Shown here in pieces: positions 23,600-33,830 of a stretch of 64,000 bases of DNA. Position 1 is the stretch's first letter. Every line of letters begins with the position of its first letter. This DNA is from Hypomesus transpacificus (Eukaryota > Chordata > Actinopteri > Osmeriformes > Osmeridae). The stretch is taken from positions 9,380,155-9,444,154 of the forward strand of contig NC_061074.1 of assembly GCF_021917145.1 (NCBI RefSeq). The letters run 5' to 3'. Under the pieces are notes generated by a model. That model had not been told where the DNA came from, searched no databases, and worked only from the letters and a program-made list of their open reading frames with translations. Made by a program: the position numbers and the translations under genes.

Positions 23600-24090
23600 T
23601 GTTTTCAGAAATACATGTGTGTGTGGAGGGTGTGTGCGTGGGGGGAAGGGGTGTTTGTGAGTGTGGAGGTTGTGCGGAGGGTGTGTGTGAGTGTGTGTCG
23701 AGGGAGTGTGGGGTGGTTGGAGCTTGTTTTGCCAGTAAAAGCCTCCTTTGTCAGATGGAAGTAGAGGTAAAACGAGCCTGCAGCAGGCCAACTGGACTGG
23801 GCTGAACATGGCATGGTACACCCCCCCCCCCCACACACACACCTTACACACCCCCACACTGGGCTGAACGTGGCATTGTACACCCCCCCAACAGCACACC
23901 CCACACACACACCTTGCACACCGCTACCACACACACACACTCCCATCAAACACATACACCCCCCCACTCCTACCACACACACAAGTTACACACACACCTA
24001 CCCTCCACACACAGCCTCTACACACACTTACCACACCCTCCACACTCGTACCCCCCCACACACACACACTTGCTTGCTTGTCCATCGAGG
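23600..24090. repeat. GT-rich then CA-rich microsatellite region
   Basis: GT-rich at 23610-23700. CA/CCCC-rich at 23815-24075, including two copies of a segment containing ctgggctgaacatggcatgg or a near match, followed by C-tracts. No gene seen. Confidence 0.75.
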
Positions 24091-24099
24091 CCGATGATG

Positions 24100-24425
24100 A
24101 CGTCCACTTCTGATTTCACCGGTGGATTCTCTGATGACTGTACAGTCCTATTCTGGATCCACAGATTTTGTCACATGTGGGACATGTGTATGTGCTAGTG
24201 ATGGTACTGGCAACCTTGGCTGTGTTTCCTCTACGCCTTCTTTCCCGCCTTCCTGTCTCCTGGCTGTTCTGTCCTCCTCCAGCGCTTCTGTCCCGTCCCG
24301 GCACACCTGACGCCAGGTGTTACGGTCAGCAGCCAAGCCCTCCAGGTCCCCAGGTCTGATTTTACACCTCTTCAGTGCTGATTTTATCTGATCTTTATAG
24401 CGCTTCTTCTGCCCCCCGGCAGACC
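24100..24425 (-). mobile_element. C-terminal fragment of a LINE ORF with zinc-finger motif
   Basis: The minus strand encodes KKRYKDQIKSALKRC, then LAADRNTWRQVCRDG, EALEEDRTARRQ and a C2H2-like motif YTCPTCDKICGSRIGLYSHQ. This arrangement resembles the end of retrotransposon ORF2 proteins of the same type as the copy at 15995-18260. It is broken by a frameshift between the two halves. It is not a cellular zinc-finger gene. Confidence 0.65.
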
Positions 24426-24429
24426 CTCC

Positions 24430-25640
24430 CCCCCCCCCCCCCACACACACACACACATACACTCTCCACACACAGACTCAGGTGGACTCATCTTCTCTCT
24501 TTCATCATCTCTTTCTCCTTTGTTTCCCCTCACGGATAATGGTTTTTAGCTAATTGCTTTGTTCCTCTCTCTCTTCCTTTCTTTCTCCCTCCCTCCCCCT
24601 CTCTGTCACAGCCAGTTATATACACATCTTGGATAAGGTCAGATTTTCAGACTGTCAAAGAGAGTTGCGCTCTAATTTGATTCCTACACTCTCAGGATTA
24701 GATATTCATTAATCTGTGTCCATTGTGCCACAGAGACAGTTCCCTGTGAGGAAGAGCCTACTTTAGTTCCCCAGCTAGCAAATCTGAGCTGACACACTCA
24801 GGTGTATCTAGATATGTATCAGATGTTTGGCCAACACTTGAAGGTTCCATGAAAAGGGTTGAACCTAGTTCAGGCTGTGTATCAGGGGCCATCAGACTAA
24901 CCCTTGAGAGGACATAACTACTGCATGCATTCACAGACCACACTCACATGCTCACATTATCTCTTCTTCCTCATACTCCCCTCCCCCTCCTCTCTGCCTT
25001 TCCTTCCTCCTCCTCCTCCCAGTGTCTAGTGTGTGTGTTTGTTCACAGCTCCGCCCATCTCTTAGACTGGAGAACACATGCTTCCTCTTACAGCCTATTG
25101 CAGTGGGCATGGAAAAAAGAGGGAACAGCAGACACCAAAAGTTGGTGTGTAAGGATACACACACACACTCACACACATACACACACTTCAAAACTGCACA
25201 TAATAGTGTACACCATTTCCCAGCCATGTGTGAAATAACACAAACACACACAGCACACACAGACAGACTGGGAAAGGACTATGGAACTCTGGACAGCTCA
25301 TGCTCGTGTGAAAAGAGTTGAATTTCAGAACAGCAATGTTAGAGGTGCCTACAATGAAGCCAGGGAACTGAGTCAGGGGAGAGAAGGAGAGGGGTAAGAG
25401 AGATGGAAGACAGGGGGAGGAGAGAGGGAGAGGAGGAGAGAGGGAGGAGAGGAGACTGGAAAGAGGGAGGGGGCAGGGAGCCAGGGAGGAAAGGGGGAGA
25501 GAGGGAATAAAGGGGTGAGAAAGGGTTGAGATGAGAGGGGAGAGAATGAGCAGGGAAGAGGTGTATGGGGAGAGGAGGAGGAAGAGACAGACACACAAAT
25601 GTGCATGTACACACACACATATACACGCACACACACATTC
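24430..25640. other. Intergenic DNA with CT, CA and GA simple repeats
   Basis: A poly-C patch at 24427-24442, CT-rich at 24560-24605 and 24965-25020, CA repeats at 25145-25190, and a GA-rich tract at 25375-25590. The remainder is unique-looking with no recognisable exon. Confidence 0.6.
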
Positions 25641-25964
25641 CTAATCACCCGCTGTAGTCTTTTGTAATCACACTGCCTTCTGTGTGTATGTCTGCTCCTC
25701 TTGTGTTTGTCGATTAGTCCTGTCTTGATGTGTGTGTGTTCCTGTCTTTAAGTTTGTTGCCTGTGTTATCCCCCAATTTGGAACCATGTAGCTTAGTTGG
25801 CAAATTGTGTATCTTTGAGTAAATAAAACAAGCGGAGCTTGTTCATGCAGGGGACACGAGACCTAGCGCGTCACGAGCAATCGTCATCACGCGTCAAGGC
25901 ACACCTCCCTAATAGGGCAGGGTATATAGCAGGGATCCCAGCTTGCAATTCTAGTACAACACAG

Positions 25965-26220
25965 ACGGTCTCGGCCTCCCCTGTGGCCTCCGCCTCCCCG
26001 GCCTCCGCCTCCCCGACCTCCGCCTCCCCGGCCTCCTGCGGCCTCCACCTCCCCGGCCTCCACCTCCCCGGCCTCCTGCGGCCTCCACCTCCCTGGCCTC
26101 CACCTCCCCGGCCTCCTGCGGCCTCCACCTCCCCGGCCTCCACCTCCCCGGCCTCCTGCGGCCTCCACCTCCCCGGCCTCCACCTCCCCGGCCTCCACCT
26201 CCCCGGCCTCCATCCTTTGT
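25965..26220. repeat. GC-rich CTCCNCCTCCCCGGC minisatellite
   Basis: 15-base units (ggcctccacctcccc) group with tcctgcggcctcc spacers into a higher-order unit of about 57 bases. A TATA-like gtatatagcaggg lies 40 bases upstream (25922) and AATAAA lies downstream (26319), so the whole could be a transcribed repeat or an LTR-like unit. That is speculative. Confidence 0.85.
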
Positions 26221-27545
26221 CTGGTTCTCCTTTTTTCTTCTTTCTCATCGGAAATGCGTTCGCTGCCCAGATGTCGAGACAAATCAAATATTACAATAAT
26301 GTATTGTATCGTGTGGAATAAAGTATCAGTTAACAACACTACTGAGTCCTCCTGTCTGAACCTAAGTTCTTTTGAGTGATGAAGAAAGTGTTTTGTCCGT
26401 CTCGCAGCAAGAATCACACAGCACTTTAGAATATCGTCACAAAATCACATAGCACTGTAGAACAGTCGCACAATCTCATAGCCCTGTAAAACGGTCACAA
26501 TATTGAAGAATAAAAGAACTTCAATATCATGTGGTATTGAACTACAAATATGGCCTTTTTCAAGCCAAACTATCCTCACTCTCCGGGCGCTCCATCATGG
26601 GACGCGCCTACAAAGACCCAACTCTTTGGGAACGCGCATACAATAATTTTCACAACTTCGTTACCTCATAAGTAACAAAAAAACACAATTCGTGCTTAAA
26701 AGAGACAAGTTAATTCATAAACTGCCAGTCTATCTTTCCCTTAGTGTTTGATTGTGTCCCTCGCTGATCATTAAATGCTAAGCTTGTCAGCGTAGCCTAA
26801 AAGCGTAACTGTCCCTTTACATTGTCAAAGTATCCCTAACTTGTATAAAACCACTTTACCCTTAAAAGAGGGTCTCTCGCATAAAGCCTTTGACCCTGAT
26901 ACATAATGACCTCCCACCTACTCTGCTTGGTCTTAAGAATAGTCCAACACAAAACTTAATACAGTTACAATTCAAACAAAAATAAAAGTCCCAATAAGAT
27001 CTCTGTTCAACTAAAGTTTTCAGCTTTTAACATGCATTTAAAAAATAACACATACCTTTCCTTGTTTGGTTCACCCCTGGTCTCTATTTGTAAAACCATA
27101 CTCTCTGTTAACAGATCCTTTACCTCAGATCAATAATATAGATTATATTACATATTTTTTCAATACTTCACGCGACCAGGGTTCTTGTACGCTATCAGAG
27201 TTTGCCAACTCTGACCTAGACAAAGTAAAAATAGCAAGTCAATTAATGACCCAAATTTACTAAACCAAAACTCTAATATTATCTTCCTCCTGTTGAGGCC
27301 TAGCAGACTCTGGTCTGCTAAAACCAGGCTCCCAACTGAACGTCACAATAAAAAGTTCTTAAATTGTTTACGTTACCAGCATCGCAGAGGGACAGAGGCG
27401 CACCAAGCATAAAGCTGTCCATGAATGGGGTTTTGGAAAAGGATCCCCTTACCATTTTGTTTTGTGCACCACGAGTTCTGCTTTATACTGGTGCCGCCGT
27501 GGGTCTCTCCTGGATCTGGTTCTGTAATCCTGCTGCTCGACAACG
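26221..27545. other. AT-rich intergenic DNA, no gene seen
   Basis: No recognisable coding segment. The 20-base string gaaagtgttttgtccgtctc occurs at about 26384 and again at about 27558, so parts of this stretch may be retroelement-derived. Confidence 0.5.
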
Positions 27546-27552
27546 CCAATTG

Positions 27553-28062
27553 ATGAGGAAAGTGTTTTGTCCGTCTCTTCATAAACGGAGTGATTAAGTT
27601 CAGTTGAGTTCTGGATTTTAATAAGTATTATCAATCTGCAGATTGGGAGAGAAAAACCAGACCTCTGACAATAAAATGAAAAGACAACACCAGGCTTAGG
27701 TCTCAATCATGTCTCTCTCGGCTCTGAAGGCCGGAGGACCATCTTTTATAGGGCACAAGAACGTAAACATAGATAGTGACAGTCAGGCAGTAATGACGTT
27801 ACAACAGTCTCAGAGAAAGAGATTCACTGCTCCCAACACATGACCACTCAGACCAGAGAGTTCATAGTTGGAGCTCTCCTTGTAGTCATGACAAGGAACA
27901 TTTATCCTGTACTTTCTCCTGATCCCGAACATCTATTAACCCACACAATCTACTCTTATTAATAGCAAGCTTACATGAGAACATACTAACAAGTATCCAA
28001 TGACTAGTTCTATTGATTTGTGAATAATGTACGCACACAGGAAATCCCAATTTCATCCACAT
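27553..28062 (-). mobile_element. Possible LTR of a retroelement
   Basis: Read on the minus strand, the segment begins TGTGGATGAAATTGGG, has a TATA box (CCCTATAAAAGATGG, near 27745-27755) and ends CTTTCCTCATCA, so it has TG...CA ends. Just beyond the end, TGGCGTTGTCGAGCAG could be a primer-binding site. No paired LTR or gag/pol was found, and I checked no target duplication. Low confidence. Confidence 0.35.
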
Positions 28063-28508
28063 GAGCCTGCCCTCTGTCTTGCTGTTGTAAACGCGTGTAC
28101 ATTTTTTGGCGTATTTATTCTATGACAACGCGGAAGTACATTCTCGTTAACCTTTACTGTTCCTGTCGCCTTAGCATAGAATAACAAAAATTACTGATGT
28201 GCCATCTGAACCGAACCAAAAACCAAGGTATTAAACTGTGGGCTAACTGTATTGTTGCATCCGTAAAACACAAACACTCATTGTTACAATTAGCATTATT
28301 GGCCTCTGAATGATGGGTCTGTTTGTGCATGTGTAAGTGTATGTATTCAACAAGTCAGTATGCATTAATGTGATAAATGTAATAAATTAATGAAAAAACG
28401 TCTATCTGAAGTGAAATATAAATAGAGCAAAGTAACAGTTTCCAGACAGTACAAACAAGACAATGCTTTCGTATGTTTCACTGTGTGTAGAGGTATGTTT
28501 GATGTGTA

Positions 28509-28625
28509 ATCCGAATCCGAATCAGAAAGGGTTTTAATCCCCATGAAAGTTTGCACAGACAAGGAAGGTGCATACATTCAACATATAGGAATCTTAAATT
28601 TTAAATATGTGGTCTAACTATAGAC
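28509..28625. repeat. Dispersed repeat, copy 1
   Basis: Shares about 110 bases with 49283-49400, including catgaaagtttgcacagaca, gaaggtgcatacatt and catataggaatctta. It is a dispersed element of unknown class. The second copy carries a 15-base insertion. Confidence 0.7.
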
Positions 28626-28724
28626 TGTAGTGTGACTGTGTAGTGTGAGAAATAGTGTTATTAAGGAACTTGGAGGCATTTGGTTGTGAAAACTATTTGG
28701 GCTCATTCTGTCTTCTACTTCTGT

Positions 28725-29366
28725 AATGCAGCAGCTTGTTAGTGCTTGGCAACTAGCTCTGAAAACTGCTTGGCATACAGAGCCTTTGTGTACGTCAGTT
28801 TTAAAGTGATGAGCTTCTGGCAGAAGGTTCTGTCAGGGCCGTCCAACCCCAGCAATCAACGATCTATGTAGACCCTGCTCACCATTCAGACTCTGCCAGA
28901 TTGTTAACTCAGCTAGAACAAAGAACATTAAAAACTACCTTTTGAAACTTTTTGCCTCACGAGTCCGTTTTAAGGTCCGAACATTGCTGTACTGTAACAC
29001 CCGGGTTCAAGTTGTAACCTTGGATAACGGCTGTGCCGTATTGGAATGGCTTCAGCTCGGTATCTTTGACCTGTGAAGGGTCAACTGCCCCGCCCTCTTT
29101 GAGGCAAGTTCTTGTTAGCTGGACGCGTCGCTCATGCAACTGAGCCACCTCTTGCTTCATCTCCTCCCGTGTCCACTCTTCTCCCGAAGGTGGCGTTAAA
29201 GTGCAGGTAGACACGCCAGTCGAGGGCGTTCTATGTTCGGATCTTGTCAGCAGTGACTGACGAGAGAGTGTGGCGTGAGCCTTGATTGCGGCTGTAAAGT
29301 CTGAAGGAGACCACATCATCCAGCGACCAGCAGAGGGCGTATTTGAGCAGGATCATTGACTCATCA
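28725..29366 (-). pseudogene. Processed-looking or duplicated fragment of the gal3st last exon
   Basis: Strongly similar to 11990-12505 of the gal3st gene (for example LKPFQYGTAVIQGYNLNPG is preserved). It is disabled by an inserted block of about 150 bases at 28851-29000, an 11-base deletion in the segment matching cccaccaaagtgtcc (near 29170) that shifts the frame, and further substitutions. Its right end stops at tcattgactcatca, where an L2 LINE begins. Only this exon is represented, so I cannot tell a partial genomic duplication from a truncated retrocopy. Confidence 0.85.
28851..29000. mobile_element. Insertion of about 150 bp inside the gal3st pseudo-exon
   Basis: Relative to the functional exon, extra sequence from agcaatcaacgatctatgta to gtaacac interrupts the string ccaaccccgggttc. 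No clear inverted ends are visible. It may be a fragment of another mobile element. Confidence 0.6.
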
Positions 29367-30590
29367 GTCTGCTGGACCTTTCTGCAGCATTTGATATGGT
29401 TAACCATCAGATCCTGCTCGCCAGACTTTCTCGGGCATCAGTGGATCTCATCATACCTGTCGGAAAGATCCTACCAGGTCTCCTGTGGAGGCAAAGTGTC
29501 TTGCCCCCACCAGCTCTCCACTGGTGTCCACAGGACTCCGTCCTTTGACCCCTCCTCTTTTCCCTGTACACCACCTCGCTTGGACCAACCATCACCTCCC
29601 ATGGCTTCTCCTACCGCTACCCTGACGACACAAAGCTGTACCTGTCGTTCCCCCCGACTGATCCGGGGATCTCAGCTAGGATCGAAGCCTGCCTCACAGA
29701 CATCTCCGCCTGGATGACCAAGCACCACCTCCAGCTGAACCTTGCCAAAACAGAACCTCTCATTATCCCGCCCAAACCCTCCATCTCCCACGATCTCTCA
29801 ATCACCCTGGGATCTGCGACCATAGATGATGAGCTCTCCCTCACAGCCCACATTGCTGCGGTCTCCCAGTCATGTAGGTTCACCCTCTACAACATCCGGA
29901 AGATCAGGAGATACCTGTCTGAGCATTCCACCCAGCTGCTAGTCCAAGCGCTTGTCCTCTCCAAGTTGGACTACTGCAACTCCCTGATCGCTGGTCTCCC
30001 AGCATGCGCAACCCGCCCTCTCCAGAGGATTCAGAATGCAGCAGCCCGCCTGGTCTTCAATTTACCCGCTCCCATGTTACCCCGCTCCTCATCTCCCTCC
30101 ACTGGCCTCCCATTACAGCCCGTATCAGATTCAAGACCCTGGTACTGACCTTCCAAGCGGTGAACGGGACTGCACCCGACTACATCGGGTCTATGCTCCA
30201 GCCTTACACCCCCACGCGCCACCTGTCTTCTTCTGACAACCGTCTGGTGGTCCCACCGCTCAAGAGCGCCCAGTCCCAACACAAGCTCTTCTTCTGTCTG
30301 GCTCCCCAATGGTGGAATCAACTCCCCACCTCCATCAGAGACACTGACTGTCTCCCCACATTCAAGAGAAGGCTCAAGACGCACTTGTTCCAGGAGTACA
30401 ACAGTACTTAAGATTCATTGGACCTGATACTTCCTCCAGGATCACAATGACTCTTATTGAGAGACTTGTTGCTCTTGTTGGTTAGTTGTAACTGACTTAC
30501 AACTTTTGTACTTGCGGTTTAATATATTTTTGTAGCTTGCTTTTTTCCACAGGTACACCCTTCTACTTGTTGAGGTTCATGTTGAGTTCA
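29367..30590 (+). mobile_element. L2-like LINE, 5'-truncated reverse transcriptase
   Basis: The plus strand encodes LLDLSAAFDMVNHQIL at the start, then LGPTITSHGFSYRYPDDTKL (the catalytic YxDD appears as YPDD), WMTKHHLQLNLAKTE, and SKLDYCNSLIAGLP with LQRIQNAAARLVF, typical of L2/CR1-group reverse transcriptases and their C-terminal domain. Frames shift at about 29460, 29710 and 30110. The 3' UTR is cut off before the terminal tail seen in the copy at 54140. The 5' end abuts the gal3st pseudo-exon. Confidence 0.88.
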
Positions 30591-31640
30591 AAAGTCTGGT
30601 GGAGTAATCCATTCGGATCCAAAATGGTCCACAGCCATCAAAACAATTTCGTCCTGTTTCACAATTTTGATCTTGATGAAAAGAAAGTTTAAATCTCAGT
30701 TCAGTTTAGTATCTCATCAACTCACAATCATTTTCCCTGTATTTGTGTGGTAGATTTCGAGATTTTATTTTGCTCTTTTCTGATGCACCTCCACATGCAG
30801 CGGCGTGATCCACAGGTACTCCTCTGATCCTCTCCTCTTCCTCTTCATCACATGTCCTCTGACTCATTGATCTCATTCAGTGTTGTACTGTAGGGGGGAG
30901 CAGTGCTTACACATTAAACACACACCAGATAAGAGTTTATCTCCCCAGGAACTGTGTCTCCATCCACAGTGGTTATCAGAGAGGGCCTTCCTGTCGGCTC
31001 AGTGAGTAAAGTTTGCTTGGATGAGTTGGGGTGATAGCATAGCGGAGACTGCAGTTGGCCTTTGACCCTGTGTCATACGGCTGCCCTGTAGCTCAGGCAA
31101 CAGAAGAGCACTGTGAGGATTATATATGGAAGGATCACATCTGTGATCACATGACATAGCAGCATGGAAGATACCAGCATGACTCTCCTTCAGGACCCTC
31201 TTCTCTCCTCCTCCCTCCTTCTCCTCACCACCTCTCCTCCCCCCCTCTCCTCTCTGGACTGGACTGCTGGGGGACCCTGGCCCTCTGGCGTCACAGACCG
31301 TTGACCCTGTGGTGACAGAAAACTGACAAAAACTGTTGAACCGTGAAAGCGTAGTGTAGGAACTGTGTTATTCTCAAGAGAAGAGAGGGCGTTGATAGGG
31401 AGAGATACAATAGAGACACACACACACACAGACACCCTGTCACCCTCTCTCTCTACATGACCCCCCTCTCATGTACTCTACCAACCACAGGACCAACAAG
31501 CGAGTCTTTCAATGAACTGTGACAAGGTGTTGTTCTTGGGCCCCTCCTCTCCCACCCCCCCTCTCCTGCCTTCCGGGAACACTAATTGGCTACATGCAGA
31601 GTAATGTGACCAATCGAATCATCCTCCGGCGGGAGGAGGG
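30591..31640. other. Intergenic DNA, no gene seen
   Basis: Unique-looking DNA with CT-rich 31195-31260 and a CA run at 31415. A CCAAT-containing segment (gaccaatcgaatc) at 31607 precedes a GC-rich block and may belong to the promoter proposed below. Confidence 0.5.
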
Positions 31641-31649
31641 TTGAGATTG

Positions 31650-31959
31650 GAGAGAGCAGAGCGGAGGAGCTCAGTCCGCCCGCCACCCTGAAGAGTTCCT
31701 GGGGAGACGACGTCCTGTCCCCTCGCCTCAGGTGTCCTCTGGGTCCCGTCCGCCCCCCGACCAGCTCGGCTGACAAGGGTCCCGTCCGCCCCCCGACCAG
31801 TTCGGCTGACAAGGGTCCCGTCCGCCCCCCGACCAGCTCGGCTGACAAGGGTCCCGTCCGCCCCCCGACCAGCTCGGCTGACAAGGGTCCCGTCCGCCCC
31901 CCGACCAGCTCGGCACCAACGTGAGGGCCCATCCCTGGCCCCTCTGTCTGCGCTCGCCG
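31650..31959 (+). promoter_or_regulatory. Candidate kcnj13 promoter and 5' noncoding exon
   Basis: A GC-rich block with upstream CCAAT sequences (31607) ends cgctcgccg|gtgagttttg, a strong splice donor at 31960. A matching acceptor, tgttttctgggcag|, lies at 36564, 65 bases before the kcnj13 ATG. Joining the two is inference; no transcript evidence is available. The 36-bp minisatellite at 31745-31918 would then lie within the 5' UTR. Confidence 0.35.
31745..31918. repeat. 36-bp minisatellite, about 5 copies
   Basis: The unit is aagggtcccgtccgcccccc followed by gaccagctcggctgac (36 bases), with only one or two substitutions between copies. It is open on the minus strand only because of its 12-codon period. 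Confidence 0.95.
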
Positions 31960-33190
31960 GTGAGTTTTGTTGTTGATTAGACCAACCTTCAACAAGAAAG
32001 ATGATTGATTAACTAAGACTTGGTTACCGCTATGTTGGTAGAATGTGTTTGTGGTATGGCTTGAGAAATTGGAAGACTTTTACAAAGCAGAAATAATTTT
32101 CGTTTGTCCTTCTCTGGCCCGAGACAAATGAATGAACAGATGTGAGCTGTTTCATAGAGAAACTTTGGTGTGTTGGCTTGTTTGATATTTAAACTGGAAG
32201 ACAGTTACATTCAGTATTTTAATTAGTATCTTGGGTATTTAGATGTAATCAAGTATACTGTAATCTTGTATTCATATATTTAAAGCTTAATCTTTTTATT
32301 GTGCCAGAGGCAAAAAAATTACCAAACAACAAATGAATAATTGGAGTTGCAATCTCAATGCTGGAGACTTTTTACATGTAAAAAACACTGTAATGGCAAA
32401 TTTATTTCTGTTAGTATCACATTCCAATCATTTTTCACATCACGGAAGCTCAAAGCACTGGTGAAACATTTCTACTGGCAAATTCTTCCACCAAACATTC
32501 AAATCGTATGAATCTCAATACTGCATTTTAATCTTTATTCTAGCAGGCGGTATTTCCTTGTGCACAATTGCATTTACAGTTCATCGGAATTATGCAAAAG
32601 AAAAGCGAAACAGCTCGTTCATTGTTAAAGTAAACATTCACCGACGGGCTGGTGAACACAGGACGGTGATGTAACGCTGTGTTCACACGCTGCAAGCAAG
32701 TCTATATAGCTAGAAACACAGTATTACCTCGCTTCAGATACGGATCACTGAAGAACTTCCTTGTCTGTCATTTTAGGTGGTTCAACAGATGGTGTCATAT
32801 CAGGTGGTGTCAAACAGACTAGCAAACTTCTCTGTAACTTCCTTGTTATTTGTCTAAATGTTACCGTAGGAGCCTAAATCTGCACGCTTCTCTGTTTTCA
32901 CCAAAAGCACAGGGCCAGTATGGTTTCAACACATACGAATGTCAAACATTGTCTTAAATCTTCATTAATCAAACATTAAACTTGTATAAATATTTTTCTC
33001 GTCTTCCCACATTGACATTTTCTAAAATGTCAGCCTGTTTTTTGAAGAAAAGGCACTTATTTTGCTCCATCTTGATAGAGTCGAAGAAAGATACGAACTC
33101 ATGATGTAGTTTGAGTTTGGAGAGGCATCAGAGCGGTTTCCGAAATGTACTCAATAGTAATCTATAGTAATCTATGGTAATCTATAGTGA
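31960..33190. other. AT-rich DNA, no feature seen
   Basis: Unique-looking AT-rich sequence. If the proposed 5' exon is right, this is kcnj13 intron. No coding segment recognised. Confidence 0.5.
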
Positions 33191-33194
33191 TCTA

Positions 33195-33830
33195 TAGTAA
33201 TCTATGCTTCGTGTCGTCAGTAAGGCAGACATGCTTCGTGTCGTCAGTAAGACAGACATGCTTCTTGTAGTCAGTAAGACAGACATGCTTCTTGTCGTCA
33301 GTAAGACAGACATGCTTCTTGTCGTCAGTAAGACAGACATGCTTTGTGTCGTCAGTAAAGCCCCCATCACACCATAACATTCTGGTCAACGTTCTCTGAA
33401 CGTTCTAATCGTTCAATTTCGAGCGTTCTAGGGTGAGTGACTAACGCATGACTAGTGTGGGACTGACGCATGAGGAGGGTGTAACAGCGACTAAGTAAGA
33501 CACCCCTGAAAACTATTTGCACAATTGTGCATGTTCAAAACTTTTTTTTGGGACCAGCGTTCTCCGCCGATCAATGCCGATTACCGACAATTACCAAGCG
33601 TCCACACATTGCTCTTCTGGCGCTTTACCAGCGACCATGGACAATTACCAACGTTTCCTCTAATGTCATAGAATGTTGACCAGAACGTTTAGATGTGACG
33701 GGCCTTAAGACAAGACATGCTTTGTGTCGTCATTAAGACAGAGACATGCTTCGTGTCGTCAGTAAGGCAGACATGCTTTGTGTCGTCAGTAAGGCAGACA
33801 TGCCTTTTGTCGTCAGTAAAGCCTGTGTTT
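33195..33830. repeat. 27-bp minisatellite, interrupted by a MITE
   Basis: Unit gtcgtcagtaagacagacat plus gcttcgt or gcttctt (27 bases), copies at 33215-33357 and again at 33710-33825. The two halves are separated by the inverted-repeat element at 33358-33707, so the array predates the insertion. Confidence 0.9.
33358..33707. mobile_element. MITE with terminal inverted repeats of about 38 bp
   Basis: The left end aagcccccatcacaccataa with cattctggtcaacgttct pairs with the right end gaatgttgaccagaacgttt and agatgtgacgggcctta read in reverse complement. It is about 350 bases with no coding capacity and inserted in the 27-bp array. A TTAA-like sequence borders the right end, but the target duplication is not clear, so the superfamily is open. 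Confidence 0.75.

Noticed and set aside
22855-23764. Long frames on both strands (240 and 301 codons)
   Set aside because: Product of a stop-free 30-bp repeat; both directions are equally open, which a real gene would not show.
24116-24304. C2H2 zinc-finger gene
   Set aside because: The single finger is preceded, in another frame, by sequence typical of a retrotransposon ORF2 C-terminus, so it is a LINE fragment.
30600-31640. gigyf2 exons expected near kcnj13 by human synteny
   Set aside because: In mammals KCNJ13 lies inside GIGYF2, but I saw no splice-bounded segment here or in 38-41 kb that I could assign to it.
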